Positions 24,234 to 34,194 of a stretch of 64,000 bases of DNA are shown piece after piece. The stretch's first letter is position 1; every line of letters begins with the position of its first letter. The translations under genes were made by a program, and so were the position numbers. A model generated the notes under the pieces. That model had not been told where the DNA came from and did not search any database. It saw nothing but the letters and a program-made list of their open reading frames with translations. Source of the DNA: Nansenia antarctica (Eukaryota; Chordata; Actinopteri; Argentiniformes; Microstomatidae); the NCBI GenBank assembly GCA_963989245.1, contig OZ022346.1, forward strand, positions 4,017,881 through 4,081,880, read 5' to 3'.

Positions 24234-24501
24234 ATCCTCTACGCCAACGAAGGCGAGAGCAAAAAAGAGCCCGAGTTCCCAGTGGAGCCGCTGACCATCG
24301 GCGAGAAGTCGGGCTACATCTGCCACAAGGGTCACGAGTTCATTCCCACGCTCTACCACTTCCCCACCAACTGCGAGGCCTGCACCAAGCCCCTCTGGAA
24401 CATGTTCAAGCCCCCGCCTGCCCTGGAGTGCCGGCGCTGCCATATCAAGTGTCATAAAGACCACATGGACAAGAAGGAGGAGATCATCGCGCCCGGCAGA
24501 G
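24234..24501 (+). CDS. rock2: Rho-associated kinase 2-like, C1-domain exon
   Basis: The 268-nt exon is bounded by CTCTCCAG and GTAAGT. It encodes the cysteine-rich C1 insert of the C-terminal PH domain of a Rho-associated kinase: HKGHEFIPTLYHFPTNCEAC, then KPLWNMFKPPPALECRRCH and KCHKDH, with the Cys and His ligands in place. The starting segment ILYANEGESKKE and the ending KKEEIIAP are closer to my recollection of ROCK2 than ROCK1. ROCK2 is a cytoplasmic Ser/Thr kinase activated by RhoA-GTP that controls actomyosin contractility. This part folds back on the kinase or binds membrane. No upstream kinase, coiled-coil or PH exons are in the window. A complete zinc-finger gene and a provirus lie on the 5' side instead. 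Confidence 0.9.
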
Positions 24502-25207
24502 GTAAGTGGGGGGTGGTGGGGTTAGTTGGGGGGCGTGGAAACTTGCTGACAACTTCCCGTCCTCAGCGTTTACTTATTAATACCCCAGAATCTCAATCGA
24601 GAGATTGATGGGACCTACCCAGTCTCCAAATGATTATGTTCTGGGGAATAGTTTCTGCTGACCAAAGAAGACTTGTAGCCTGAATGTTGCTGGCAGATAC
24701 CGCAGGCCGCCACTAGGTGAAGTCAAGAGCAGTGAAGGAAGTTTGGAAAGTGAGATCCTTCTGTCGGTAGAAATGACTAACCTGCGCCACTCCTCAAGGA
24801 TGAAGGAGTATAAACGTTAGTCGACTGTAGCAGTTCGTCTCCTTTGGTTATAGTGAATGCGGTTATACTTAACAACCGCTTACAGTGATCAAAAGCCATT
24901 GGACTGAATCCAAGGCTGTATACCTCACTGTTGGGGGCCAATTTGTATTTCTTGCATCTTTGACAAGAGAAAGTAAATATGACTGAGAACAGGTCCAGGC
25001 AATGTTTAAGTTTGACTCTGTCTGGCTCCTTTTGCACGTCGCTCTTCTGTCATCTGATCATAATGATCAGAATACATTCCATTCATAAACTTGAACAGGG
25101 GTGCAAACTTGTCACCTTTCTGCTAAATTAGCTGTTTTTATCTCAAAATATGTAATCCATGTTAATTGTGTAGATCTGCAAAAAAAGAAATTGAGGGGGG
25201 GGGTGTC
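24502..25207. other. rock2 intron, no gene recognised
   Basis: No element was identified with confidence. GCAAACTTGTCACC at 25103 and the mirrored GGTGATGG...AGTTTGCACCCCTG near 27735-27755 show that one more repeat (beginning GGGGTGCAAACTTG) flanks the Harbinger-like element at 25211. That element is therefore nested. Confidence 0.4.
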
Positions 25208-25210
25208 TAA

Positions 25211-27440
25211 GGGCCAATCCCGATTCCCTTTTCTACCCCTATGGCCCCCTAAGGCCTTCGAACAGAGCCACAAGCCATACCCCTTGAAATCTACCCCTAT
25301 GAATTGGGACGGCCCTTCACGGCGGCTACGTCATTAGCAGTGGTTTAAATAGACGCGGTACGGGTGACGCGTTATGTTGCCGGCAAATTCTCACATCTCG
25401 CAATGCCTTCTTCAGCTGTGTTTATTTCTGTTGCGTGTGCTATAAGCATCTTTTTTCGTTTGTTATCAACACACTGTAGTGTTTAGACGTTCCTTTTTTA
25501 GTCTCTTCCGTCAACGATGTCTTTTTTGTGGACATCGCAATAATGACAATGAATGACTCCAACCAAAACACAGAGTATTAACCAGATCTGTCAGCGCACG
25601 ATGAAGATACCCGTGACTCAATCCTCAGCCACCACATACACACGAGTCCATCAGTAGTCATAAAGCGTTGTCCAAAAATCACGTTACCAAGCGCCTTTCT
25701 CAGAACAATTCGTCGTCAAGAATCCAAAAATCAATCCATCATAGTCGTGGTCAAAAACTTAGGTAAGAGAATCTCTTGGGGACGCGGCCACATTTGCCCG
25801 TGAAGGAGAGATGACAAATAGGCGGAAACATTTCTCAGTAGAGTCGAACGGTGATAGATCATCATCCTTTACGCGTATCCTTAACTGTAGTTACATTTCG
25901 CGTGTCATATGCCATTAGACATGGAAATATGTCAATGCGCGGCTGTCATGCACAAATCAGCTTGTAACGTTAGACACACAGCACATCGGCATAATAACGT
26001 TTTGTTGTTGTTGTGCTTGTTATAAAGAAAAGGTATATAATGCATTTAAATGAATGATACAACCCATTAATAATATTACCTAATAACAACTGCTCGGATT
26101 AGATTGCGAGTTGTTTTGGTATAATAAGTGCCGCAATACAGATAGCGTCATATACCACCAAAGGGGTGGGGGGGGGGGGGGGGATTCGCGCCTATCATGC
26201 ACATATCAGCATGTGGATAGATAACTTTAGATAGATAACTTTACATTAAATATGTCTACCATCATCCGCTGTCAAACACCACAATTTATTTTTAAATAAA
26301 CATGATTGTACATCTCTGTAATCGCGCACCGATGTATTTATATGGGGAAGGCTGTGCTTGACGATTCCATTGGACTGACGCCGGGCAGTGGAACAGGGTG
26401 ACTGTCACCCTGTGACAAACGCGCAGATATGAGTGCGCCGGTGTACTGCTTTGATAGTCTAATGGAAGTGATCAGGTAGGCTACCAGTCCTCTACTGCTA
26501 AACCCGAGCGCGCTGGACTGTGGAACTTTCTATGTTAAGCATAGGCACCTCGGCATAACAGCGATTTTTTTTGTTATGCTTGTTGTAAAGAAAAGGTCTA
26601 TAATGCATTGAAATGACATTAGTACATCAGACATTAGACATTAGACATCAGACATGGAAATATGTCAATGCGCGGCTGTCATGCACAAATCAGCTTGTAA
26701 CGTTAGACACACAGCACATCGGCATAATAACGTTTTGTTGTTGTTGTGCTTGTTATAAAGAAAAGGTCTATAATGCATTTAAATGAATGATACAACCCAT
26801 TAATAATATTACATAATAACAACTGCTCGGATTAGATTGCGGGTGCCGCTACATGGAAATAGGTAAAAATGCGCATCATGTACAAGTCAGCTGAACGTTT
26901 GACAGATAACTTTACATATGTGTACCATCATCCGCTGTCAAACGCCACAGGTAATAATTGATTTATGATTGTACATCTCTGAAATGCTCGACTGTCATGC
27001 AGCGTTGCGTTACTGTAACGTTAGACACAGCACCGACATAAAAGCGATTTTTTTTTGGGTTATGCTTGTTATAAATAAAAGGTCTATAATGCATTGTAAT
27101 GACATTAAACTAACATAATAACATGGTTATCATACTTTTTCAAATCTTTATTAATAAGTAATTACAGAGAAAGTAAAATGACATTTCCGCATTGAATAGA
27201 GCGACATAACATTTCTGTAGATGATTCGCAATGCATCCTGGAATCAAGGGGTAACGTACCCCTATGGCTTCAAAGCTAGTCTGGTCCTGGAATCGCTCGA
27301 AACGAAGTCATAGTTAGCCCTCGAAATGAAGCCATGGCTCGATGAAATATGAATTGGGATAGCCCTACCCCTAAACGTGAACGCGCAAATCAAGCCATAG
27401 GGGTGAAAACGAAGGGGTAGGGGTGAATTGGGATTGGCCC
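25211..27440. mobile_element. 2.23-kb DNA transposon with GGGCCAATCCC ends
   Basis: The left end GGGCCAATCCC at 25211 is mirrored by GGGATTGGCCC ending at 27440. Subterminal inverted similarity is present (CTACCCCTATGGC against GCCATAGGGGT). Each end is flanked by TAA (25208-25210 and 27441-27443), a target duplication typical of PIF/Harbinger-type elements; the TIR also resembles the ISL2EU branch. No transposase frame remains, so the element is non-autonomous. Inside, about 170 bp is directly repeated (25917-26100 and 26652-26830), and poly-G (26167-26183) is present. Confidence 0.7.
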
Positions 27441-27443
27441 TAA

Positions 27444-27906
27444 GTGTCATCCAAGTCACATGATGCGCGAGCTAACTAATCTCCCTGTCTGCTAAACTCT
27501 GCTGCTGTTGAAATAACTTTTAGTTTCAGGGAGCTAGGTACAATTCCAGACAGCATAGAGAACACAGTCACGGTAAACTGTTTTCGAAGTAATTCGGTCA
27601 GGGCTGCCGCTACTTACACACGCATCATTGTTAGACCACTGTTAGTGCTAGCGATATCTATTTAACACCATTAGTGCTAGCGCTATTCCCCCCCTAAGGT
27701 TAGCCGCAAAAAGAAAATGTGTCACCTTTTTGGGCCATCACCAGTTTGCACCCCTGTTGAATGTCTACACCTGCCATTTGATGCGTTCCCTACCCGCCTC
27801 CTTTACCCACATTGTAATCAGATAAAATACATTATTCAAGTATGCCTTGTTCTCACACAAGACTTGTATTAGTGACAACATCTCTGGTCACACTGCTTCA
27901 GTTCTA
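27444..27906. other. rock2 intron, unassigned
   Basis: The left part up to about 27760 continues the repeat that hosts the 2.2-kb transposon. No coding potential was seen. Confidence 0.4.
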
Positions 27907-27910
27907 TTAA

Positions 27911-28204
27911 CACTAGAGCAGCCACGGTGGGGTCATGGTGACCCTGTGAGTAAAACAATTTGTATACCTTTGCACTCGATCACATTTCAGGACCGTCCTT
28001 TCATTTCCTAGATATGTGTGCTTACATTTTCGAAATCACATCAGGATAAGCTAGTATAAAGCTATTTTCCAGTTTTTCTGTGTAGAAGGCAGGCTAATTT
28101 ACAAGAAGTGCCCTCTAGTGGTCTTTGTGTGTAAGTAGCAGATTGCCATTGTAAAGAGGGAGGCGGCTCTAATAGTAGGTAAAATCGGCACGGCTGTTCG
28201 AGTG
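27911..28204. mobile_element. piggyBac-like MITE (294 bp) with TTAA duplication
   Basis: The ends are CACTAGAGCAGCC at 27911 and GGCTGTTCGAGTG ending at 28204, a 13-bp inverted repeat with two mismatches. TTAA flanks both sides (27907-27910 and 28205-28208). TTAA duplication is diagnostic of piggyBac-type transposition. There is no open frame. Its left end is the apparent source of the 30-bp minisatellite at 4240-4757. Confidence 0.75.
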
Positions 28205-28208
28205 TTAA

Positions 28209-28560
28209 GCTAACCTTGGAGTTTCACCTCATCCCATTTCCCCTCGCATCGTTCCTGTCATGGCGACCTGGTGGTGATCAGACACACTCAGGGCTTGCTA
28301 CGTTTTAATGCCCACAGATGTCCACATAATTAGGAACAACAGCTTTTAGCTACTGTTAGCCATTGAACGTTTTGTTTGTTTAGAAAGATCTACACGTGTG
28401 CTGCTATTAGCAAACGCAGCATATGTATATTTTAACATTTTCAGTGTGGCCAAAGAGGACGGCGACATGCCAAAAAAACGACATGCATTCCTTTAAAATT
28501 CACCATTCAACCACTTGAAATCTTACAGATTGTCCCTTTGGTCCTTCTCTCTCCCTGCAG
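28209..28560. other. rock2 intron 3' part
   Basis: No gene or repeat was recognised. It ends with the pyrimidine-rich acceptor CTTCTCTCTCCCTGCAG at 28560. Confidence 0.5.
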
Positions 28561-28780
28561 TGAACTATGACGTGTCTACTGCCAAGAACCTGCTCCTGCT
28601 GGCCCTGACACAAGAAGAGCAGCAGAAGTGGGTCAGCCGGCTGGTCAAGAAGATCCCCAAGAAGCCGCCAGCCCCTGAGCACTTCTCACAGCGCTCCTCA
28701 CCCCGTGCCTCCATGAAGCTCCAGCCCAGCCAGTCCCAGAGACGGCCCAGCAGACAGCTGCTGCCTCCCAACAAGACCAG
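28561..28780 (+). CDS. rock2: Rho-associated kinase 2-like, end of PH domain and C-terminal tail
   Basis: The exon follows CCCTGCAG at 28560 and completes the split codon left by the 24234-24501 exon. It encodes DVSTAKNLLLLA, EEQQKWVSRLVKKIPKKPPA (last strand and helix of the PH domain) and a basic Ser/Pro/Gln-rich tail ending RRPSRQLLPPNKT, a ROCK2-type C-terminus. A donor GTCAGT follows at 28781, leaving AG of the last codon. If not spliced, the frame runs on to a stop at 28833 and adds 18 unrelated residues. Splicing to 33733 gives Ser-stop, the ending I recall for ROCK2 (NKPS). Confidence 0.88.
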
Positions 28781-28854
28781 GTCAGTGACAGAGACACGTG
28801 GAGGACAAGGGCCGGGGCTGAGCTACTCCAAATAACACTTTACCCACAATGCAT

Positions 28855-30000
28855 TTCATAATCATAATAATAATAATAATAATAATAATAATATCTTGGA
28901 TTTATATAGCACCTTTCAAGGAACACATTTAAAAGAAAGACAGTCAAAAACAGAACACAATGCCAAAAACTAAACTAGGGGCCAAAGGTGAACAGATGGG
29001 TTTTGAGGGCAGATTTGAAGGTGTCCAGGGTGGTGGGGGGGGGGGGGGGGGGGGCGTTGCGGATCACTGTGGGGAGAGAGTTCCAAAGGGTGGGTGCTGC
29101 CAGAAGGGTCTGTCCCCAAAGGTTCGTAGGTTGGTGCGGGGGGGTGGAGAGCAGACCCATGTCTGAGGACTGCAGGTACCAGGATGGGGTATATTGGCGG
29201 AGAAGGTCAGACAGATACTAGGGGGCGTGAGCATGGAGGGATTTGTAGGTGAGGAGGAGGATTTTGTAAAGGATGCGTGACTTGACCGGGACCAGCGGAG
29301 GTGGATGAGGGTGGGGTAATGTACTGCTCTACCCTGGCAGCTGAGTTCTGCACAAACTGGAGCCTGTCCAGGGCTTTGCTGGGTACCCCAAACAGGACTC
29401 CGTTGCAATAGTCCAGGTGGGAGGTGACGAAGGCGTGGACGAGGGTTTCGGCTACAGAGTTGGACGATCGGAGTCTGGCAATGTTTTTGAGGTGGAAGAA
29501 GGCAGATTTGGTGATGGATCTGATGTGTGACTGGAAGGAGAAGGTGCAGTCAAGGATGACACCTAGGTTGCGGACTTTGGGGGATGGGGAGATGGAGCAG
29601 CCGTCGACCTGGAGGAGAAAGTCACCAACCTTCCGGAGCAGCGCCTTGGGTGCCACAACCATGAGCTCTGTTTTCTTACTGTTGAGTTTGAGTAGGTTAG
29701 ATGACATCCATGTTTTTATTTCAAGCAGGCAGTTGACAACATTGAGGGGGGAGCTGAGAGGATGGTGTTGTGCTGAGATACATTTGCGTGTCATCGGCAT
29801 TGCAGTGGAAGTTTAGGCCCTGGTGGCGGATGATCTGGCCGAGAGGGGAAGCATGTAGATAGTGAAGAGGAGGGGTCCAAGCACAGAGGCTTGAGGCATG
29901 CCTTGGTTGACTGGGGCTGGGGAGGAACTGGAGCCGTTGATGGTGACAAACTGTTTCCTGTAGGAAAGGTAGGACTGGAACCACATCTACTTAACATTTG
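28855..30000 (-). mobile_element. L2 LINE, 5' truncated, frameshifted
   Basis: On the - strand: an RT piece with the catalytic ADDTQMYLST segment near 29800, then a 197-codon frame with SNLLKLNSKKTELMVV, VRNLGVILDCTFSFQSHI and FHLKNIARLRSSNS, and a C-terminal LWNSLPTVIRNA...TLDTFKSALKTHLF segment. The 3' UTR ends with a TATATAAATCCAAG motif and (ATT)n at 28860-28893. These are hallmarks of fish L2. Frame changes and a poly-G run (29031-29054 on the + strand) show it is dead. It lies in the last rock2 intron, antisense. Confidence 0.85.
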
Positions 30001-30152
30001 AATTCATTTCGAGAGAAATGCTTCACTTCACATGAATTGAATTTGAATTGACCTCAACTCTGAAAGTCAGACCTCTTGGGACTGGTGAAAAAGGGTGTAA
30101 TCTAAATTCAATGTAGTATTTGGTTATTCAGTATTCTGTGGATGGATATAGC

Positions 30153-30711
30153 CAGGGGTGCACATAACTTTTTGGGGCCAGTGCTCAGAGGAGCACCTAG
30201 CGATGCTGCTTGGTGCTCCCCGAGCTCGCGAGTTACGACCCGTCCCACAGGATGGATAAAAAAGGGATACATGGATATATTATTAGCAAAACGACATTTA
30301 TTCATAAATAAAGATGAACGACCAAATTATTGTGTGCAAAACAAAAGAAACAAATGCAAAATCAAATGACTGCTCTTTAAGAATGAAAGTCTGTCCGACT
30401 CCTTTAAACACAATGAAATCAACTGACATCTCTTTAAGCACTAACTGAATGTCTGTTCTTTAAACACACTGAAATAAACTGACATCTCTTTAAGCACTAA
30501 CTGAATGTCTGTTCTTTAAACACACTGATATAAACGGACATCTCTTTAAGCACTGCTCTGTTCTGTAAACACTGAAATCAACTTTTCCACAAAAAAAAAA
30601 AAAAAAAAAAGAGCTGTTGGTGCGCAAGAGCGCCTTCATGCGGCTGATTTGCCGCGCAGCATGCATTTTGGCGACGCATGCGCACTGGCGCACCAGTTAT
30701 GTGCACCCCTG
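30153..30711. mobile_element. Non-autonomous hAT element, perfect 8-bp duplication
   Basis: The termini are CAGGGGTGCACATAAC at 30153 and GTTATGTGCACCCCTG ending at 30711, perfect over at least 16 bp. The element is flanked by GATATAGC at 30145-30152 and 30712-30719. The 8-bp duplication and CAGGG ends identify hAT. Inside are tandem ACATCTCTTTAAGCACTAAC-type repeats (30380-30560) and a poly-A run at 30590-30610. No transposase is present. Confidence 0.9.
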
Positions 30712-30719
30712 GATATAGC

Positions 30720-31547
30720 ATATCATGGTCTTTATTCCTCCATGCTCCATTCCAAATTAGATATTTGAACAATATCCCCATGCTACATGACAAGCTCCTT
30801 TTTTTCTCAGGTTATTGTCCATAGCATGGAGAACATGCTCAATGGTATGTCCCACATCGGATAATAGAGACAGCATGGAGCCTATTCTTCCATGTGTCTA
30901 ACCTGCTCCATGCTACGGTCAACATCAGAGACTCTCACTTCCTCCATGACACATGCTCCTCCTTTTTCACATTTAATTCCAAATGTGTTCATTAAAGATA
31001 AACTATGTCCTGTTCCCGTTAATGTTGAACGTGTCGGGCGTCACATGATTAGGGACCCGAGAAATGATTGTCTACTTGGATTTAACTTGGATTTAACTGG
31101 CTGATCTCTCATTCCCTCACCGTTTCATATCAGCCTCCTCCTGACCCCTCTGGGACCTCTGTCCCTCTGACCTCAGCCCCCCACCATGACATAGGACTCC
31201 CAACAGTGGACACAAATCACGACTTTCATGACCCTATTCTGTCCGTGTGTGAGTGTCTACTGTGCATGTGTGTGTGCAACGTGCGCGTGTGTTTCACTTT
31301 GACTAGTCATTTTTTTATGTAAAAGAGAATGTTCATAATATGGTTTGTATTTACTGTGACGTTTTGCAATAAAACATTCAACACCCAGGGCTGGTTGTGA
31401 GGCGTGGTTCTGGATGGCTGTGAGTGCGCCTGTGTTTGTACGGATTTGTGGAAGTAGTCTGTTTCTTGGTTGTCTGTGGAGAGGCAGTCGCATGAGGCGG
31501 AACAGGCAGTTTTGGTGTTCGAGAAGATCGACCTGAGCACATCTGCT
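30720..31547. other. rock2 intron, unassigned
   Basis: GTGT-rich sequence and an open frame on the - strand (31613-31257, 118 codons) that begins within the left palindrome arm and has no recognised domain. CATGGAG/CTCCATG motifs recur around 30745-30955. Confidence 0.4.
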
Positions 31548-31764
31548 ATAGGCTAGGTGCACGATCTCCACTACTTCCTGAAAGGCACCTTGCATGAACA
31601 TATCCTGTCTCACTCTATTGGGTTAATTGATTAATCAGCTGTGCGGTAAACTGTTGGAACACACAGTGCACAGCTGATTAATCAATTAAACCAATAGAGT
31701 GAAAAAGGGTATGTTCATGCAAGGTGCCTTTCAGGAAGTAGTGGAGATCGTGCACCTAGCCTAT
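31548..31764. repeat. Large palindrome: 97-bp arms, 23-bp loop
   Basis: The left arm (31548-31644) and right arm (31668-31764) are reverse complements with few mismatches, starting ATAGGCTAGGTGCACGATCT and meeting at CAGCTGTGC/GCACAGCTG. It could be a foldback transposon or two head-to-head copies of one repeat. Transcripts in either direction would form a long hairpin. Confidence 0.9.
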
Positions 31765-31974
31765 TCTGCTTCAGTCGGTATGACTTAATGGCTAGTTGTC
31801 GATAATGAAAGGTGATTTGTAGCTCAGTGATCATGTTCTCTGACTCGTCTCCCAAGTCAGATGTGTGCCTCCCACCAATGACTCCTGGCTAACCTTCTGC
31901 TTAACATGCAGGAAATGTGTTATTCGGTTAAGTCGTGACGTCCAAAGTTGGCTGAGGCGCTCTCTTCGAAATGC

Positions 31975-32090
31975 CAGTAATAATAATAATTCATTATATT
32001 TATATAGCGCTTTTCCGAGGCTCAAAGACGCTGACAAATATGGGGAAAAACGGGAAAGTGCTGCTGTGTCCCTTGTTTTATGAATAGATC
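31975..32090. mobile_element. LINE/SINE tail fragment
   Basis: (AAT)n followed by TTTATATAGCGCTTTTCCGA and CTCAAAGACGCT is the reverse-orientation 3' tail common to fish L2-type LINEs and their SINEs. Only the tail is present. Confidence 0.5.
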
Positions 32091-32347
32091 CCAGTCTAAA
32101 AAACGATTGAACTGTCATTCTACCGCTGTAGTACACTGGTACTCTGGTGCAGGGAATTTCTGGTTTGGACCCGGAAATTGCAAAACGTCACGTTTGACGT
32201 CAGACTTAACAACCGAATTGTTAATCCTCCATTTCATTCTGAACCCCATCTAAATGCTGAATTAGCCTTCAAATATGTACCGTCTTGTCTTGGTGTAACT
32301 CTAATAGGTAATGCGTTTAGTTGTCATACACTTTTATTACCCTTATG

Positions 32348-33624
32348 CAGGGCTTGACATTAAGACTTGTCCACTTGTCCGGGACAAGTATATTTTATGT
32401 TCGGACAAGTGGACTTCCTCCTGCAGTTGTCCGACGGACAAGTCAAAACAAAGAGAAAAATAAATAAATCAATGTTTTAATAATATCCGCAAAAAAATAA
32501 TGTCTGATCGAAAAAGTAATAAATGTATTAATGACCTATGTAGCTGCCTTGTCAATGTAGCTGCCATGTCAATGTAGCTGCCTTGTCAATGTATGCTGCC
32601 TTGTCAATATCTGCTGCCTTGTCAATGTGTGCTGCCTTGTCAATGTAGCTGCCATGTCAATGTAGCTGCCTTGTCAATGTATGCTGCCTTGTCAATATCT
32701 GCTGCCTTGTCAATGTCTGCTGCCTTGTCAATGTAGCTGCCCTGTCAATGTATGCTGCCATGTCAATGTAGCTGCCTTGTCAATGTAGCTGCCTTGTCAA
32801 TCTATGCTGCCTTGTCATTGTAGCTGCCTTGTCAATGTAGCTGCCATGTCAATGTAGCTGCCTTGTCAATGTAGCTGCCTTGTCAATCTATGCTGCCTTG
32901 TCATTGTAGCTGCCTTGTCAATCTATGCTGCCTTGTCATTGTAGCTGCCTTGTCAATGTAGCTGCCATGTCAATGTAGCTGCCTTGTCAATGTAGCTGCC
33001 TTGTCAATGTAGCTGCCATGTCAATGTAGCTGCCTTGTCAATGTATGCTGCCTTGTCAATGTAGCTGCCATGTCAATGTAGCTGCCTTGTCAATGTATGC
33101 TGCCTTGTCAATGTCTGCTGCCTTGTCAATGTGGCTGCCTTGTCAATGTCTGCTGCCTTGTCAATGTCTGCTGCCTTGTCAATGTAGCTGCCTTGTCAAT
33201 GTCTGCTGCCTTGTCAATGTAGCTGCCTTGTCAATGTATGCTGCCTTGTCAATGTCTGCTGCCTTGTCAATGTAGCTGCCTTGTCAATGTATGCTGCCTT
33301 GTCAATGTAGCTGCCTTGTCAAACAATCTATGTCCACTGAGTAGGGGAGTGCGGACATGTTGTCATGCCTAGAGAATCTGGCATCATGCCTTTGAATCAA
33401 AACATTAATGCTGGCAGGATCACGTTCTCTGGCGTGCACGTAGATCCACAGTAATTGTTGGAATTGTAATGTAAGGTATTACTGGGTTGTAGTGTGTTAG
33501 TAGACAGACACACACACACGCGCATCGTCATATTTGGACAAGTAACTTGAGCTCTCGGACAAGTAAAAGATAAGTTCACTTGTCCGAAGGACTAGTACCT
33601 GAAAAAGCTTAATGTCAAGCCCTG
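32348..33624. mobile_element. hAT-like element carrying a minisatellite
   Basis: The ends are CAGGGCTTGACATTAA at 32348 and TTAATGTCAAGCCCTG ending at 33624. Subterminal inverted blocks ACTTGTCC/GGACAAGT recur. Both sides are flanked by CCTTATG (32341-32347 and 33625-33631), a 7-bp match next to hAT-type termini whose usual duplication is 8 bp. There is no transposase. Most of the interior is the minisatellite at 32535-33322. Confidence 0.75.
32535..33322. repeat. Minisatellite, TGCCTTGTCAATGTAGC units
   Basis: About 45 units of 17-18 bp alternate GCTGCCTTGTCAATGTA and GCTGCCATGTCAATGTA, with some TCTGCTGCC forms. The array lies wholly inside the hAT-like element, so it was born within the transposon. 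Confidence 0.95.
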
Positions 33625-33732
33625 CCTTATGACTGGTATTCTGACATGTAGGACTGTGTTATGCACTTTGGGACACTTATTTGACACTATGGAGAAACTA
33701 ACTCTTCCCTCATCTCTGTCTGTTTTTTCCAG

Positions 33733-33836
33733 TTAACCTTACTGGGGAGGTGTGGTGCAGCTTCAAGGTGGTGGGTGCTTCCTCCTGTCACGCAATCAAA
33801 AAGGACTGATGATAAACAATGTTCCACTCAGCATAT
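33733..33836 (+). CDS. rock2: rock2 candidate terminal exon (last codon, stop, start of 3' UTR)
   Basis: A strong acceptor (CTGTCTGTTTTTTCCAG) ends at 33732. Joined to the AG left at 28780, the next base T gives AGT (Ser) and is followed by TAA at 33734-33736. The exon thus codes for one base of the last codon plus the stop, and the rest is 3' UTR. The resulting ending NKTS parallels the ROCK2 ending NKPS. This is an inference from phase and motif. The 3' UTR is interrupted at 33837 by a provirus and may resume at 39395. Confidence 0.55.
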
Positions 33837-34172
33837 TGTCGTATATTTCTGTAGTATGTATGATCTATGTATGAATATGTAGTATGTTTTGAACACACAC
33901 ACATACCAGGGCATGCGGGGACATGATGCCCTCTAACGGTGAGGGTTCTATGGCAACCAGATGACCAACAGAGACCTTTGGGGGTTGGGCAGGGACACAC
34001 ATGCACGCTGGCCCCTCCCCTCTGGAGGGGAACGGGGAGAGAGACACAGAGAGCGCTCTCTTCCCACCCGAGGTCCATGGAGAACGCATGTAATGTATGA
34101 ATCTGCCTGTAACTGATTAAATTGTCTTAAACTAACTGTTCTTTGATTCATAATCAATAAGAATACACGACA
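33837..34172 (+). repeat. 5' LTR of provirus copy 1 (336 bp)
   Basis: It begins TGTCGTATAT and ends TACACGACA. It has a GC-rich central part (CCCCTCCCCTCTGGAGGGG palindromic block near 34013) that could act as a promoter, and a CAATAAGA near the 3' end that may serve as a weak poly(A) signal. It reads identical to 39055-39390 and differs from the copy 2 LTR, which is 303 bp. Confidence 0.93.
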
Positions 34173-34176
34173 GTAA

Positions 34177-34194
34177 TGGCGAGCCAGCCAGGAG
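34177..34194 (+). promoter_or_regulatory. Primer-binding site, tRNA-Arg type
   Basis: TGGCGAGCCAGCCAGGAG starts 4 nt after the LTR. Its complement equals CCA plus the last 15 bases of the vertebrate tRNA-Arg(ACG) as I recall that tRNA. Arg primers are rare among retroviruses; snakehead retrovirus, a fish virus, is reported to use one. Confidence 0.75.

Noticed and set aside
31257..31613. 118-codon minus-strand frame as a host gene
   Set aside because: It begins within the palindrome arm and has no recognised domain; more likely part of a repeat.
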